Below, piece by piece: positions 1 through 8,547 of a stretch of DNA of 64,000 nucleotides. The position numbers were made by a program, and so were the translations under genes. The notes beneath the pieces were generated by a model. That model saw nothing but the letters and a program-made list of their open reading frames with translations, had not been told where the DNA came from and searched no databases. Within the stretch, counting starts at the first letter, position 1; every line of letters begins with the position of its first letter. Source of the DNA: Sphingopyxis sp. GW247-27LB (lineage in GTDB: Bacteria; Pseudomonadota; Alphaproteobacteria; Sphingomonadales; Sphingomonadaceae); assembly GCF_002277025.1 (NCBI RefSeq), contig NZ_NIWD01000013.1, positions 167,459 through 231,458 on the forward strand. Direction: 5' to 3'.

Positions 1-296
1 GACCGCCTCGTCCATTTCGCCTTCGGCTTTCGACGGTGCCGGTGGCGGAGGTCGCGCGGCGCTACGGCGGCCTGTCGCGGCGCGGCGCGATGCTCGCGGT
101 CGCCGGCTGGGTTCTGTCGCTGTCGTGCCTCTACGAGATTTTCGAATGGCTGCTGACGATCGTCGCGGCGGGCGAGACCGCCGACCGCTACAACGGGCAG
201 CAGGGCGATATCTGGGACGCGCAAAAGGACATGGCGCTCGCCGCGCTCGGCGCGGTCATGGTGGTGGCGCTGCCGCGCGGCAGGGCGGAGATTTGA
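1..296 (+). pseudogene. DUF2238 / YjdF-family membrane protein, 3' part, apparent frameshift
   Basis: This is the C-terminal part of a multi-pass inner-membrane protein of the DUF2238 (YjdF) family, whose function is unknown. The gene enters from the left edge. Frame 1 reads DRLVHFAFGF from base 1, but the family-like sequence continues in frame 3 from base 33 as TVPVAEVARRYGG, through a hydrophobic helix and CLYEIFEW, then GDIWDAQKDM, and stops at 296. Frame 1 itself reaches a stop near base 152. One extra base at about 31-32, turning CG into a CNG codon, would restore a single frame. The gene is therefore either frameshifted or carries a sequencing error. The GTG at 36 is not a credible native start, because the upstream frame already encodes family-typical residues. 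The family call rests on remembered motifs only. Confidence 0.6.
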
Positions 297-330
297 ACCA
301 ACCGCCGCTTTGCTGATAGGCTGCGACGCG

Positions 331-1065
331 ATGGACAGCTTCACGCCCTATGCGCCGCTCGATGTCCCCAAGCCGTTCGGCGAGGCGATCTGGATCGTCG
401 ACGGCCCCGAAATCCGCATGGATTATGCCTTCGGCTCGATCCCCTTTCCGACGCGAATGACGGTGGTGCGGCTCGCCGACGGCGGGCTCTGGCTCCATTC
501 GCCGGTCGCACCCGACGAAGCGCTGTTCGCGGCGATCGACCGGCTGGGGCCGGTGGCCTGGCTCGTCGCGCCGAACAGCATCCATTACTGGCATGTCGCC
601 GACTGGCAGCGGCGCTATCCGCATGCGAAGACCGCGGCGGTGCCGGGGCTCGCCGAAAAGGCGAAGCGGCCCTTCCGCATCGACGCGGTGCTGGAGGACG
701 CCCCGCCCTGGCCGCGCGCGGAGATCGACATGGTGCTTTTTCCCGGCACCGCGGTCAGCGAGGCGGCCTTCTTTCATTCGGCGTCGCGCACCGTGATCCT
801 CGCCGACCTGATCGAGAATTTTGAGCTGCGCCGGGTGCGCAACCCCCTCTATCGCTGGCTGATCCGCCTGTCGGGCGCCGCCGCGCCGCACGGCAAGGCG
901 CCGATCGACCTTCGCCTGACCTTCTGGCCCACGCGCCGGCGCGTGCGCGCGGCGGTGGCGTCGATCCTCGCCTGGCCCTGCGAGCGCATCGTCATGGCGC
1001 ACGGCCTGCCCCATGCCTCGGGCGGCGCCGCCGAACTGCGCAGGGCTTTCGCATGGGCGCGGTGA
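331..1065 (+). CDS. DUF4336 domain-containing protein
   Basis: A 244-residue soluble protein of the DUF4336 family, which is thought to have a metallo-beta-lactamase-like fold; its reaction is unknown. The family-like segments are LVAPNSIHYWHVADW near residues 85-100, a VLFPGTAVSEAAFFH segment and VILADLIENF, followed by a basic C-terminal half. I chose ATG 331 (MDSFTPYAPLDV) over TTG 310 because it matches the usual compact start of the family. No strong Shine-Dalgarno is visible for either start. The gene lies 34 bases after the DUF2238 remnant on the same strand and converges with the efflux operon at 1118. No signal peptide or membrane segment is seen. Confidence 0.75.
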   Translation: MDSFTPYAPLDVPKPFGEAIWIVDGPEIRMDYAFGSIPFPTRMTVVRLADGGLWLHSPVAPDEALFAAIDRLGPVAWLVAPNSIHYWHVADWQRRYPHAKTAAVPGLAEKAKRPFRIDAVLEDAPPWPRAEIDMVLFPGTAVSEAAFFHSASRTVILADLIENFELRRVRNPLYRWLIRLSGAAAPHGKAPIDLRLTFWPTRRRVRAAVASILAWPCERIVMAHGLPHASGGAAELRRAFAWAR

Positions 1066-1117
1066 GGGGGAAGGGCGGCCGCTATCACGGAGTGGCGATG
1101 GTTGATCGAAAAGCGCT

Positions 1118-2710
1118 CTAATGCCCCATGTCCGCCGCCGACGCCTTCGGGCCCCCGGGCGCGGGCGGGCGCAGCAAGATGACCAGCGGCACCGACAGCA
1201 GGGTCACCCACATCATCGCCCAGAAATCGTCGATATAGGCGATCATCGCCGCTTGGCGGTTGATCTCGGCATTGACCATCGCCATCGCGCTCGCGCCGAG
1301 CGAGCCGAGGCGGTCGGAGGTCGAGGGGTCGATCAGCGGCACCGCGCTGCTCGTGACGTGCGCGACCAGATCCTCGTGGCTGCGCTGGGTGTTCGCGCCG
1401 AGCAGGGTCGTCACCACCGAAATGCCGACCGACGCGCCGACGCTGCGGAACAAGTTGAGCAGGCTCGCGCCGTCGGTGCGCCACACCGGCCCCAGCGTCG
1501 CGAAGGCCATGGTGTTGAGGGGGATGAAGATCAGCCCCATGCCCAGCCCCTGCACCAGCCCGCTGACGATCACCGGCCAGGCGCCCATCATCAGCGACCA
1601 GTGGCTCATCTGCCACAGCGAATAGGCGGCGATGAGCAGTCCGCTGCCGACCAGCCAGCGCGCGTCGATCCGGCCCAGAAGCCGTCCCGCGATCCACATG
1701 CTGATGAAGATGCCGACCCCGCGCACCGCGAGCACCCAGCCGGTGTCGATCACCGGCCAGCCGAACAGCCGCTGGAGCATCGGCGGCAACAGCGCCATCG
1801 ACGAGAACATGACGACGCCGATAACCACCATGAAGCCCAGCGCAGTGAGCAGGTTGCGGTCGGCGAGCATGCGCCGGTCGAACAGCGTGTTGCGGCCGGT
1901 GAGCAGGTGGATCAGGAACATCCACAGGCACGCGAAGGCGACCCCGCTTTCGATCCAGATCTCGATGCTGTCGAACCAGTCCTTCTGCGCGCCGCGGTCG
2001 AGCATCAGCTGCAGCGAGGCGAGGCCGAGCGCGAGCATAGAAAAGCCGAACAGGTCGAACTTGCGGTCCTTGCGCGATGTCGCGGGGAGCAGCGCCCACA
2101 TCAGCGCGAGCGTCGCCGCGCCGACCGGCAGGTTGACATAGAAGACCCAGCGCCAGCTGGCGCTTTCGGTCAGCCAGCCGCCGATGATCGGTCCCAGGAT
2201 CGGCCCGACCATGATCCCCATGCCCCAGATCGACATCGCCCGCGCGTGGCGTTCGGGCGGGTTGATGTCGAGCATCACCGATTGCGACAGCGGGCCGATG
2301 AAGGCGGCGCTGATCCCTTGCAGGAAGCGAAAGGCGACCATCTCCTCGAGATTCTGGGCCGCGCCGCACGCCATCGACGCGATGATGAAGCCGACGACCG
2401 AGGCGAGGAACAATGTGCGCCGGCCGATGCGGTCGGCGAGCCAGCCGGTGATCGGCATCGCGACCGCGGTCGCGATGATATAGCTCGTCAGCACCCAGTT
2501 CACCGTCTCGCTCGTCGCGCCGAGGCTCGACTGCATATGCGGGATCGCGACATTGGCGATCGTCGTGTCGAGGATCTGCATCACCGACGCGCCCATGACC
2601 GCGACGGTCAGGAGGCCGCGATAGCGCACCTGCTCGTGAAGCGGCCGGTCGTCGCTGACGACCGTCGCCGCGGGTGCGGCGCGGCGGCGGGGAAAGGCGC
2701 GGCTGGCCAT
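1118..2710 (-). CDS. emrB: DHA2-family multidrug efflux MFS permease (EmrB-like)
   Basis: A 530-residue inner-membrane drug/H+ antiporter of the DHA2 (14-helix) major facilitator family. It is expected to work with the EmrA-like adaptor and an outer-membrane channel. The first helix carries motif D1 (ILDTTIANVAIP), and motif A (GWLADRIGRRTLFL) lies in the loop near residues 88-101. A motif C-like GPILGPIIGGWL segment, the antiporter signature, is at about 170-180. The gene is last in marR-emrA-emrB and is separated from emrA by a 258-base spacer that is mostly a palindromic repeat. No clear Shine-Dalgarno precedes ATG 2710, which is unusual. Regulation by the upstream MarR protein is inferred from operon order. 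The substrate cannot be read from sequence. Confidence 0.9.
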   Translation of the reverse strand: MASRAFPRRRAAPAATVVSDDRPLHEQVRYRGLLTVAVMGASVMQILDTTIANVAIPHMQSSLGATSETVNWVLTSYIIATAVAMPITGWLADRIGRRTLFLASVVGFIIASMACGAAQNLEEMVAFRFLQGISAAFIGPLSQSVMLDINPPERHARAMSIWGMGIMVGPILGPIIGGWLTESASWRWVFYVNLPVGAATLALMWALLPATSRKDRKFDLFGFSMLALGLASLQLMLDRGAQKDWFDSIEIWIESGVAFACLWMFLIHLLTGRNTLFDRRMLADRNLLTALGFMVVIGVVMFSSMALLPPMLQRLFGWPVIDTGWVLAVRGVGIFISMWIAGRLLGRIDARWLVGSGLLIAAYSLWQMSHWSLMMGAWPVIVSGLVQGLGMGLIFIPLNTMAFATLGPVWRTDGASLLNLFRSVGASVGISVVTTLLGANTQRSHEDLVAHVTSSAVPLIDPSTSDRLGSLGASAMAMVNAEINRQAAMIAYIDDFWAMMWVTLLSVPLVILLRPPAPGGPKASAADMGH

Positions 2711-2731
2711 TACGCGGCGTTTGCGGGGCTA

Positions 2732-2920
2732 AAGCCCCTCCCCTTGAGGAGTGCCGGGTCGGTCGGTCCCCCGGACCGACCTGAACAGTCCGGGGGACTG
2801 TTCACCCGGCACTGGGTTGGGGTGGGGTCCATCGGCCTTGCGCAAGGCCGATGGATCCCACCCGCTGCGACTAGCGAGCAAGCTCGCAAGTCTCGCTGCC
2901 CTCCCCTGAAGGGGAGGGCG
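2732..2920. repeat. Palindromic repeat family R1, copy A, with nested palindrome
   Basis: This imperfect palindrome of about 190 bp fills the emrA-emrB spacer. Its outer ends are AAGCCCCTCCCCTTGAGGAG and the complementary CTCCCCTGAAGGGGAGGG. It contains the core words CCCGCTGCGACTAG and AAGTCTCGCTGCCC, which recur in copies at 30523-30648 and 35273-35402. An extra module bounded by GTGCCGGGT and ACCCGGCAC (about 2751-2812) holds two overlapping palindromes that could form alternative hairpins. It probably lies inside the efflux operon mRNA. Confidence 0.8.
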
Positions 2921-2968
2921 GGAGTTGGGCCGCGAAGCACGGCCGCCAGGCCCACGTCAGCCATAGTC

Positions 2969-4102
2969 TCACTTGCCCTTTGCCGGGCAACCGCCCGACG
3001 TGATCACCTTCACCTCGGTCGAAAGCCCCGCGATCATGTCGCGCTTCGCGACCTCGTCGAAGGCGACGCGCACCGGCACGCGCTGGGTCACCTTGACCCA
3101 GTTGCCGGTCGCATTCTGCGCCGGCAGCACCGAGAATTCGCTGCCCGTTCCGGCGCCGATCGTCTTCACATGGCCGCGCACGACGAGCCCGGGATAGGCG
3201 TCGAAGCGGAGTTCGGCGGGCTGGCCGACGCACATGTCGGCCAGGTCGGTTTCCTTGAAATTGGCCTCGACCCACGGGTGCCCGGTGTCGACCAGCGTCA
3301 CCGCGGGCAGCCCGGCGACCATCATCTGCCCGACCTGCAGCCGATCCGATTCGGCGACGCGTCCCGCGCTCGGCGCGCGCACCTCGGTGCGGCCGAGGTC
3401 GACCTGCGCCTGCGCGCGCTGGACGCGTGCGGCCTCGACCTGCGGATTGGTGCCGCTCGCGCCGGTGGCGAGCTTGGCGCGCGCCTCGGCGGCGTCGGCC
3501 CGCGCCTGGCCCAGGCTGGCACGCGCCTGTTCGACCGCGTGCTTCGCGGCGTCATAGGCGGCCTTGGTGGTGAAGCCCTTGTCCATCAGCGCGGCCTGCC
3601 GCCGGAAATTGGCCTCGGCGAAGGCGATATCCTCTTCGGCCGCCTTGATGTCGACATTGGTCGCGGCGAGGCTCGCCGACAGATTGCCGACGTCGACCTT
3701 GGCGGCGTCGATCGCCGCGCCCGCCTGCGCGACGGTCAGCGCATAGGGATGCCCGTCGATGCGGAACAGCAGGTCGCCCGCCTTGACCTCCTGGCCCTCG
3801 CGCACCGCGACTTCGGTGATCAGCCCGCCGACTTCGGCCGCGACCGACACCTTGTCCATCTGGACATAGGCGTTGTCGGTCGACACCGACCCGCCGCTGG
3901 TCAGCCACCAGACGCCGCCCGCGATCGCGAGCGCCGCGGGCACGCCGAACATCAGCGCGCGCGCGCCCCAGCCCGGCTTGGCTTCGTCTTCCGGGGCGGA
4001 GGCAGCGGAGCCGGCGGCCGGCAGCACCGGATCGGCCTTGGGGGCGGCGCGCGGGGGCTTGGCGTCCTCGGCCGTGGGGCGGGTGGGGGAGAGCTGGGTC
4101 AT
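2969..4102 (-). CDS. emrA: HlyD-family efflux adaptor (EmrA-like membrane fusion protein)
   Basis: A 377-residue periplasmic adaptor that couples the EmrB-like permease to an outer-membrane channel. It has a short cytoplasmic tail rich in Ala and Pro, one membrane helix (residues about 50-68, ALMFGVPAALAIAGGVWW) and then the biotinyl-lipoyl segment VSTDNAYVQMDKVSVAAEV...GLITEVAVREGQEVKAGD. A long Ala/Gln-rich coiled-coil hairpin (about 125-220) and a beta-barrel ending in VPVRVAFDEV follow. ATG 4102 overlaps the stop of the MarR gene (ATGA), so the two are translationally coupled. The open frame extends upstream without homology, which supports the internal start. It is separated from emrB by the R1 repeat. 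Confidence 0.92.
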   Translation of the reverse strand: MTQLSPTRPTAEDAKPPRAAPKADPVLPAAGSAASAPEDEAKPGWGARALMFGVPAALAIAGGVWWLTSGGSVSTDNAYVQMDKVSVAAEVGGLITEVAVREGQEVKAGDLLFRIDGHPYALTVAQAGAAIDAAKVDVGNLSASLAATNVDIKAAEEDIAFAEANFRRQAALMDKGFTTKAAYDAAKHAVEQARASLGQARADAAEARAKLATGASGTNPQVEAARVQRAQAQVDLGRTEVRAPSAGRVAESDRLQVGQMMVAGLPAVTLVDTGHPWVEANFKETDLADMCVGQPAELRFDAYPGLVVRGHVKTIGAGTGSEFSVLPAQNATGNWVKVTQRVPVRVAFDEVAKRDMIAGLSTEVKVITSGGCPAKGK

Positions 4103-4554
4103 TCTGCGGCCTCGGTTTCGGTCTCGGTGTTCGCGTCGCGGCGCGACAGGTTGCAGCGGATGCGCCCGACGAGCGCGATCAGCTGCGCCCGTTCGGCGTC
4201 GTTCAGCCCTTCGGTGGCTTCTTCGGTCAGCCGGTCGGTCGTCCGGCGCATGACCTTCAGAAGGTCGCGCGCCCGCGGCGTCAGGTGGAGCTGCCAGGCG
4301 CGGCGGTCGGTCGGGTCGGCGCGGCGTTCGACCAGCCCGGCCTCGGCCAGCCGGTCGACCATCCGCGACAGGGTGATCGGCTCGACCTCGATCAGCTCGG
4401 CGAGTGGGCCCTGCCGGATCCCCTCGTACCGCTTCAGATAGCTGATCAGCCGCCATTGCAGCGCGGTCACGCCGCTGTCGCGCGTGCGCGCGTTGAACGC
4501 GCGGCGAAACAGCCGCGCGGTGTCGTTCAGCAGAAAGCCGATCGTCTCGTTCAT
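4099..4554 (-). CDS. MarR-family transcriptional regulator
   Basis: A 151-residue winged-helix regulator, probably the repressor of its own operon with emrA and emrB. The HTH lies in GPLAELIEVEPITLSRMVDRL (about residues 50-70), followed by the wing segment LVERRADPTDRRAWQLHLT, where the D-x-R-D/R pattern is typical of MarR. It starts at ATG 4554. Its TGA stop overlaps the emrA ATG by 4 bases. A small AT-rich inverted repeat just upstream (4568-4581) is a natural operator candidate. The inducing ligand is unknown. Confidence 0.92.
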   Translation of the reverse strand: MNETIGFLLNDTARLFRRAFNARTRDSGVTALQWRLISYLKRYEGIRQGPLAELIEVEPITLSRMVDRLAEAGLVERRADPTDRRAWQLHLTPRARDLLKVMRRTTDRLTEEATEGLNDAERAQLIALVGRIRCNLSRRDANTETETEAAE

Positions 4555-4567
4555 GGCAGGGCATATA

Positions 4568-4581
4568 ATAGCAATGGCTAT
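4568..4581. promoter_or_regulatory. Candidate MarR operator
   Basis: An inverted repeat ATAGC-AATG-GCTAT lies in an AT-rich island 14 bases upstream of the MarR start codon, between two divergent genes. Its size and place fit a MarR-type autoregulatory site that could also affect the gene at 4684. This is inference from position and symmetry only. Confidence 0.5.
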
Positions 4582-4683
4582 ATAATCAACTACGCGCTGC
4601 GCGGCACCTTCGAAACCTTCCATTCCGGTGTAAACTATTCCGACAATGCTTGCGCCGCGCCGTATTTTGGGCAGGATGCCCGC

Positions 4684-5331
4684 ATGAGTCTTTCCGCCGA
4701 CCTCTTCTGGTCCTTTCGCTCGCCCTATTCCTACCTCGCGATCGGCCGCTACCGCGCGCTCGCCGCGAGCCACGCGGTCGACATCAACCTGCGCCCGGTC
4801 TACCCGCTCGCGATCCGCCAGCCCGACTTCTTCGAGCGCAACCATCCCAACTGGCTGAGCTATACGATGCGCGACATGATCCGCGTCGCGCAGTTCCACG
4901 GCATCCCCTTCGGCCCGCCGCGTCCCGACCCGATCGTCCAGAATGTGACGACGCGCGAGATCGCCGCCGAGCAGCCCTATATCTATCGCCTCACCCGGCT
5001 CGGCCAGGCCGCCTCGCGCCGCGGCAAGAGCCTCGCCTTCTGCGATGAGGCGGCGCAGCTCATCTGGGGCGGGGCGCAGGACTGGCACCTTGGTGACCAT
5101 CTCGCCGGCGCCGCGAAGCGCGCGGGGCTCGACCTCGCCGAACTCGACGCCGAGGCGGAGCGCGACGCCGAGGCGCTCGATACCGAGATCGCCGCCAACC
5201 AGGTCGCGCTCGAGATCGCGGGTCATTGGGGCGTACCGACGCTGGTCTTCGACGGCGAGCCCTTCTTCGGGCAGGACCGTATCGAGATGGCGAAATGGCG
5301 GATGGAGCAGAAGGGGTTGAAGCCACGGTAG
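4684..5331 (+). CDS. DsbA-family / 2-hydroxychromene-2-carboxylate isomerase-like protein
   Basis: A 215-residue protein with the thioredoxin-like fold of the HCCA isomerase / DsbA group, which are kappa-class GST relatives. The N-terminal WSFRSPYSYLAIGRY segment has the SPYS signature, with the active-site serine near residue 13-16 where DsbA would have CxxC. The C-terminal part GVPTLVFDGEPFFGQDRI is the cis-Pro strand typical of the family. HCCA isomerase works in naphthalene catabolism with glutathione. No aromatic catabolic genes lie nearby, so the true substrate is open. ATG 4684 is the first in-frame ATG giving the family N-terminus. It is transcribed divergently from the MarR operon. 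Confidence 0.82.
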   Translation: MSLSADLFWSFRSPYSYLAIGRYRALAASHAVDINLRPVYPLAIRQPDFFERNHPNWLSYTMRDMIRVAQFHGIPFGPPRPDPIVQNVTTREIAAEQPYIYRLTRLGQAASRRGKSLAFCDEAAQLIWGGAQDWHLGDHLAGAAKRAGLDLAELDAEAERDAEALDTEIAANQVALEIAGHWGVPTLVFDGEPFFGQDRIEMAKWRMEQKGLKPR

Positions 5332-5391
5332 GGGGTGTAAGGCCGGCTGGTCGTGAACGGCTGCTTTGGGGTGGGAGCTGCCATCCAACCT

Positions 5392-5494
5392 CGTCATGCT
5401 GAACTTGTTTCAGCATCCATGGCCAGGTCCCCCCTTCGGCGCCGCGTCCAGTTCAAGGGCGGGCCATGGACCCTGAAACAAGTTCAGGGTGACG
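5392..5494. repeat. Palindromic element (CGTCATGCTGAAC type)
   Basis: An imperfect inverted repeat of about 103 bp starts CGTCATGCTGAACTTGTTTC and ends with the near-complement GAAACAAGTTCAGGGTGACG. The inner arms CCATGGCC/GGCCATGG flank a GC-rich loop. Elements with this start sequence are common between genes of sphingomonads and other alphaproteobacteria. It occupies most of the 287-base gap 5332-5618, where I see no gene. Confidence 0.8.
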
Positions 5495-5618
5495 AAGAAT
5501 GAAAGGTCCGCTTCTGGCCGAAAGCGGCCATCTCGCTCGTGTTGAGCGAAGTCGAGGCAGTCCATGTCGCTCCCATTCGCCGTTGCGCGAACCGCCAAGC
5601 GGCGCGTAAGGCACGGCA

Positions 5619-6374
5619 ATGACCATCGAACCCCGATTTTTCGCGGCGCGCGACGGCGTGCGGCTGGCGTGGCGCGAGACGGGGGAGGGGGCGCCGGTCG
5701 TGCTGCTTCACGGCCTGTTTTCGAGCGCCGAGGTCAACTGGATCAAGTTCGGCACCGCGGCGCGCGTCGCGGCGGACGGCTTTCGCGTCATCATGCCCGA
5801 CCTGCGCGTCCACGGATCGAGCGCCGCACCGCACGGGGCGGAGCATTATCCGCCCGACGTGCTGGTCGACGACCTTCAGGATCTGGTCGCGCACCTCGGT
5901 CTCGCCGATTTCGACCTTGGCGGCTTTTCGCTCGGCGCGCGCACAAGCGTTCGCGCGGTGGTCGCGGGGATGCGGCCGAAGCGGCTGATCCTCGGCGGCA
6001 TGGGGCTTGCGGGGCTCGCCGGCTGGCAGCGGCGCGGGCAGTTCTTCAAGCGCGTGATCGCCGACTATGAGGGTGCGAAGCGCGGGGACGACACCTGGCT
6101 GTCGGTGCAATTCATGAAGACGATGAAGGTCGACCGCGTCGCCGCGGGGCATCTGCTCGACAGCTTCACCGACACCGCGCCGGACGCGCTCGCGGCGCTG
6201 ACGATGCCGGTGCTGGTGGTGTGCGGCGACAAGGATCAGGACAATGGCTCGGCCGAGGAACTGGTCGCCGCGCTGGCCGACGCGCGGCTCGCGACGATCC
6301 CCGGCACGCACATGTCGAGCGTGACCGAGCCCGAACTCGGCGAAGCGATCGCCGACTTCCTGACCACCGCTTGA
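5619..6374 (+). CDS. Alpha/beta-fold hydrolase
   Basis: A 251-residue alpha/beta hydrolase without a signal peptide. The oxyanion segment is VVLLHGLFSS near residues 28-37 and the nucleophile elbow is GGFSLGAR with Ser104. The acid strand reads VLVVCGDKDQDNG, and the catalytic His is in IPGTHMSS near the C-terminus. All parts of a working triad are therefore visible. The substrate cannot be predicted. ATG 5619 (MTIEPRFFAARDGVRL) gives a standard N-terminus. The next gene, the M2 peptidase, begins 74 bases downstream on the same strand, so co-transcription is possible. Confidence 0.88.
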   Translation: MTIEPRFFAARDGVRLAWRETGEGAPVVLLHGLFSSAEVNWIKFGTAARVAADGFRVIMPDLRVHGSSAAPHGAEHYPPDVLVDDLQDLVAHLGLADFDLGGFSLGARTSVRAVVAGMRPKRLILGGMGLAGLAGWQRRGQFFKRVIADYEGAKRGDDTWLSVQFMKTMKVDRVAAGHLLDSFTDTAPDALAALTMPVLVVCGDKDQDNGSAEELVAALADARLATIPGTHMSSVTEPELGEAIADFLTTA

Positions 6375-6448
6375 CCGGGCTGGCGGTGCGGTCCAGACTG
6401 GCGGCCATCGCGCCAGAGAGCGCCATGATCATCCAGAGGACGCACCCC

Positions 6449-8299
6449 ATGAAAGCCATGATTTCGACCCTGTCGCTTGCGATGTCGCTCGCGCTCGCCC
6501 CAAGCCCGGTGCTCGCGCAGGAAGCCGCCCCAGCCGCGGCCGAGGCGCCGGCTGCCGCCCCGACGGCCGCCGATGCCGACGCCTTCATCGCCGCCGCCGA
6601 AAAGGATCTGTTCGACTATTCGGTCGAGGCGAGCCAGGTGAACTGGGTCAACTACAACTTCATCACCGAGGACACCGACGCGATGGCGGCGCGGATCAAT
6701 GCCGTCGGCACCGAGAAATCGGTCAAATATGCGCTCGAAGCCGCCAAATATGTGAATGTGCCGGGGCTGAGCGCCGACACGAAGCGCAAGCTCGACATCT
6801 TGCGCAACGGCATCGTGCTCCCCGCCCCGACGACCGAGGGCGCCGCGACCGAGCTCAACCGGATCGCGACCGATCTCTCGTCGCAATATGGCAAGGGCAA
6901 GGGCACCCTCGACGGCAAGCCGATCTCGGGCTCTGACATCGAGGCCGAGATGGGCAATCTCGAGCATACGCCGGCCGAGTTCGCCGAGATGTGGACGAGC
7001 TGGCACGACAATGTCGGCGCGCCGATGAAGGACGACTACGCAAAGATGGTCGGCATCGCCAACGAGGGCGCGAAGGAGCTGGGGTTCGCAGACACCGGCG
7101 CGATGTGGCGGTCGGGCTACGACATGCCGCCCGAGGAGTTCGCGAGGACGACCGAGCGGCTGTGGCAGGAGGTGAAGCCGCTCTACATGGCGCTCCACAC
7201 CTATGTCCGCTGGAAATTGAACGAGAAATATGGCGACGCGGTGCAGCCGAAGACCGGCCCGATCCGCGCCGACCTGCTCGGCAATATGTGGGCGCAGGAA
7301 TGGGGCAATATCTACCCGCTCGTCGCGCCCGCGGGTTCGGGCGACCTCGGCTACGACATCGGCGATCTGCTCAAGGCCAAGGGCAAGACGCCGCTCGACA
7401 TGGTCAAGGCGGGCGAGAATTTCTATTCCTCGCTGGGTTTCGCGCCGCTACCCGAAACCTTCTGGAAGCGCAGCCTGTTCGTGAAGCCCGCCGACCGCGA
7501 GGTCGTTTGCCACGCTTCGGCGTGGGATATCGACAACAAGGACGACGTCCGCATCAAGATGTGCACCAAGGTGAATTCGGACGATTTCGTCACGATCCAC
7601 CACGAACTCGGCCATAATTATTACCAGCGCGCGTACAACAAGCAGCCGTTCCTCTACCTCAACGGCGCCAACGACGGCTTCCACGAAGCGATCGGCGATT
7701 TCGTCGCGCTGTCGATCACGCCGCAATATCTGGTCGACATCGGCCTGCTCGACAAGGCGCAGGTGCCCGGTGCCGACAAGGATGTCGGCCTGTTGTTGCG
7801 GCAGGCGATGGACAAGGTCGCCTTTCTGCCCTTCGGCCTGCTCGTCGATCGCTGGCGCTGGGGGGTGTTCGACGGGACGATCCAGCCCGCCGACTACAAC
7901 AAGGCATGGACGCAGCTGCGCCTGCAATATCAGGGCATCACCCCGCCGGGCGAGCGGCCGGCGAACGCCTTCGATCCGGGCGCCAAATATCATATCCCGG
8001 CGAGCACGCCCTATTCGCGCTATTTCCTCGCGCGCGTGCTGCAGTTCCAATTCTATCAGGCGGCGTGCAAGCAGGCGGGATGGAAGGGCCCGCTCCACCG
8101 CTGTTCCTTCTATGGCAACAAGGCGGTCGGCGCGAAGCTCAATGCGATGCTCGAAATGGGCGCGTCGAAGCCCTGGCCCGACGCGCTCCAGGCCTTCACC
8201 GGCAGCCGCGAGATGTCGGGCAAGGCGATGGCCGACTATTTCGCACCCCTGAAAAAATGGCTCGACGAACAGAACAAGGGCAAGCCGACGGGGTGGTGA
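6449..8299 (+). CDS. Secreted M2-family peptidyl-dipeptidase (ACE-like)
   Basis: A 616-residue zinc dipeptidyl carboxypeptidase of family M2, the bacterial relative of angiotensin-converting enzyme. The signal peptide is MKAMISTLSLAMSLALAPS ending PVLAQ, so it is periplasmic or secreted. An Ala/Pro linker follows and then the helical peptidase domain. The zinc site is HELGH at 385-389, with the third ligand Glu413 in GFHEAIGDF, 24 residues on; this is the same spacing as in human testis ACE. Later conserved pieces include QFQFYQAAC and HRCSFYGN. ATG 6449 gives a clean signal peptide; in-frame ATG 6425 would add eight residues. A strong terminator follows at 8321. Confidence 0.93.
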   Translation: MKAMISTLSLAMSLALAPSPVLAQEAAPAAAEAPAAAPTAADADAFIAAAEKDLFDYSVEASQVNWVNYNFITEDTDAMAARINAVGTEKSVKYALEAAKYVNVPGLSADTKRKLDILRNGIVLPAPTTEGAATELNRIATDLSSQYGKGKGTLDGKPISGSDIEAEMGNLEHTPAEFAEMWTSWHDNVGAPMKDDYAKMVGIANEGAKELGFADTGAMWRSGYDMPPEEFARTTERLWQEVKPLYMALHTYVRWKLNEKYGDAVQPKTGPIRADLLGNMWAQEWGNIYPLVAPAGSGDLGYDIGDLLKAKGKTPLDMVKAGENFYSSLGFAPLPETFWKRSLFVKPADREVVCHASAWDIDNKDDVRIKMCTKVNSDDFVTIHHELGHNYYQRAYNKQPFLYLNGANDGFHEAIGDFVALSITPQYLVDIGLLDKAQVPGADKDVGLLLRQAMDKVAFLPFGLLVDRWRWGVFDGTIQPADYNKAWTQLRLQYQGITPPGERPANAFDPGAKYHIPASTPYSRYFLARVLQFQFYQAACKQAGWKGPLHRCSFYGNKAVGAKLNAMLEMGASKPWPDALQAFTGSREMSGKAMADYFAPLKKWLDEQNKGKPTGW

Positions 8300-8320
8300 T
8301 TGCGGTTACGAGGATGTGAC

Positions 8321-8350
8321 AAGGGCCGGGGAGGCGACTCCCCGGCCCTT
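8321..8350 (+). terminator. Rho-independent terminator after the M2 peptidase
   Basis: A perfect 12-bp stem AAGGGCCGGGGA / TCCCCGGCCCTT with a 6-base loop is followed directly by TTCTT. It lies 21 bases after the peptidase stop. Confidence 0.88.
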
Positions 8351-8392
8351 TTCTTGCGGGAGTGCGGGGGCGTTTTGGGGTGGATTTGAGTC

Positions 8393-8507
8393 ATTCCCCT
8401 CCCTTTTAGGGAGGGGCTGGGGGTGGGTAGCCGCCGAAGGCGGCGTTCTTTTGCGGGCTCGCTCCGCTCGCGCACCCACCCCTAACCCCTCCCTAAAAGG
8501 GAGGGGA
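8393..8507. repeat. Palindromic element (CCCCTCCC-TTTTA type)
   Basis: Long inverted repeat. The left arm begins CCCCTCCCTTTTAGGGAGGG and continues into GGTGGGT. The right arm mirrors it as ACCCACCCCTAACCCCTCCC followed by TAAAAGGGAGGGG. Each arm is itself a small palindrome. It fills the gap between the convergent M2 peptidase and ArsR genes, where no gene is seen. Confidence 0.8.
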
Positions 8508-8547
8508 GAAGGTATGGCTCCTACCTGCCGTGGGCTGCCGTTCCCCG

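Noticed and set aside
36..296. GTG at 36 as a true start of a small membrane protein
   Set aside because: Family-like residues are encoded just upstream in another frame, which points to a frameshifted longer gene.
1121..4441. Very long open frame on the plus strand opposite emrB and emrA (over 1100 codons)
   Set aside because: It is antisense to well-supported efflux genes, is rich in Arg/His/Asp as high-GC shadows are, and has no recognisable motif.
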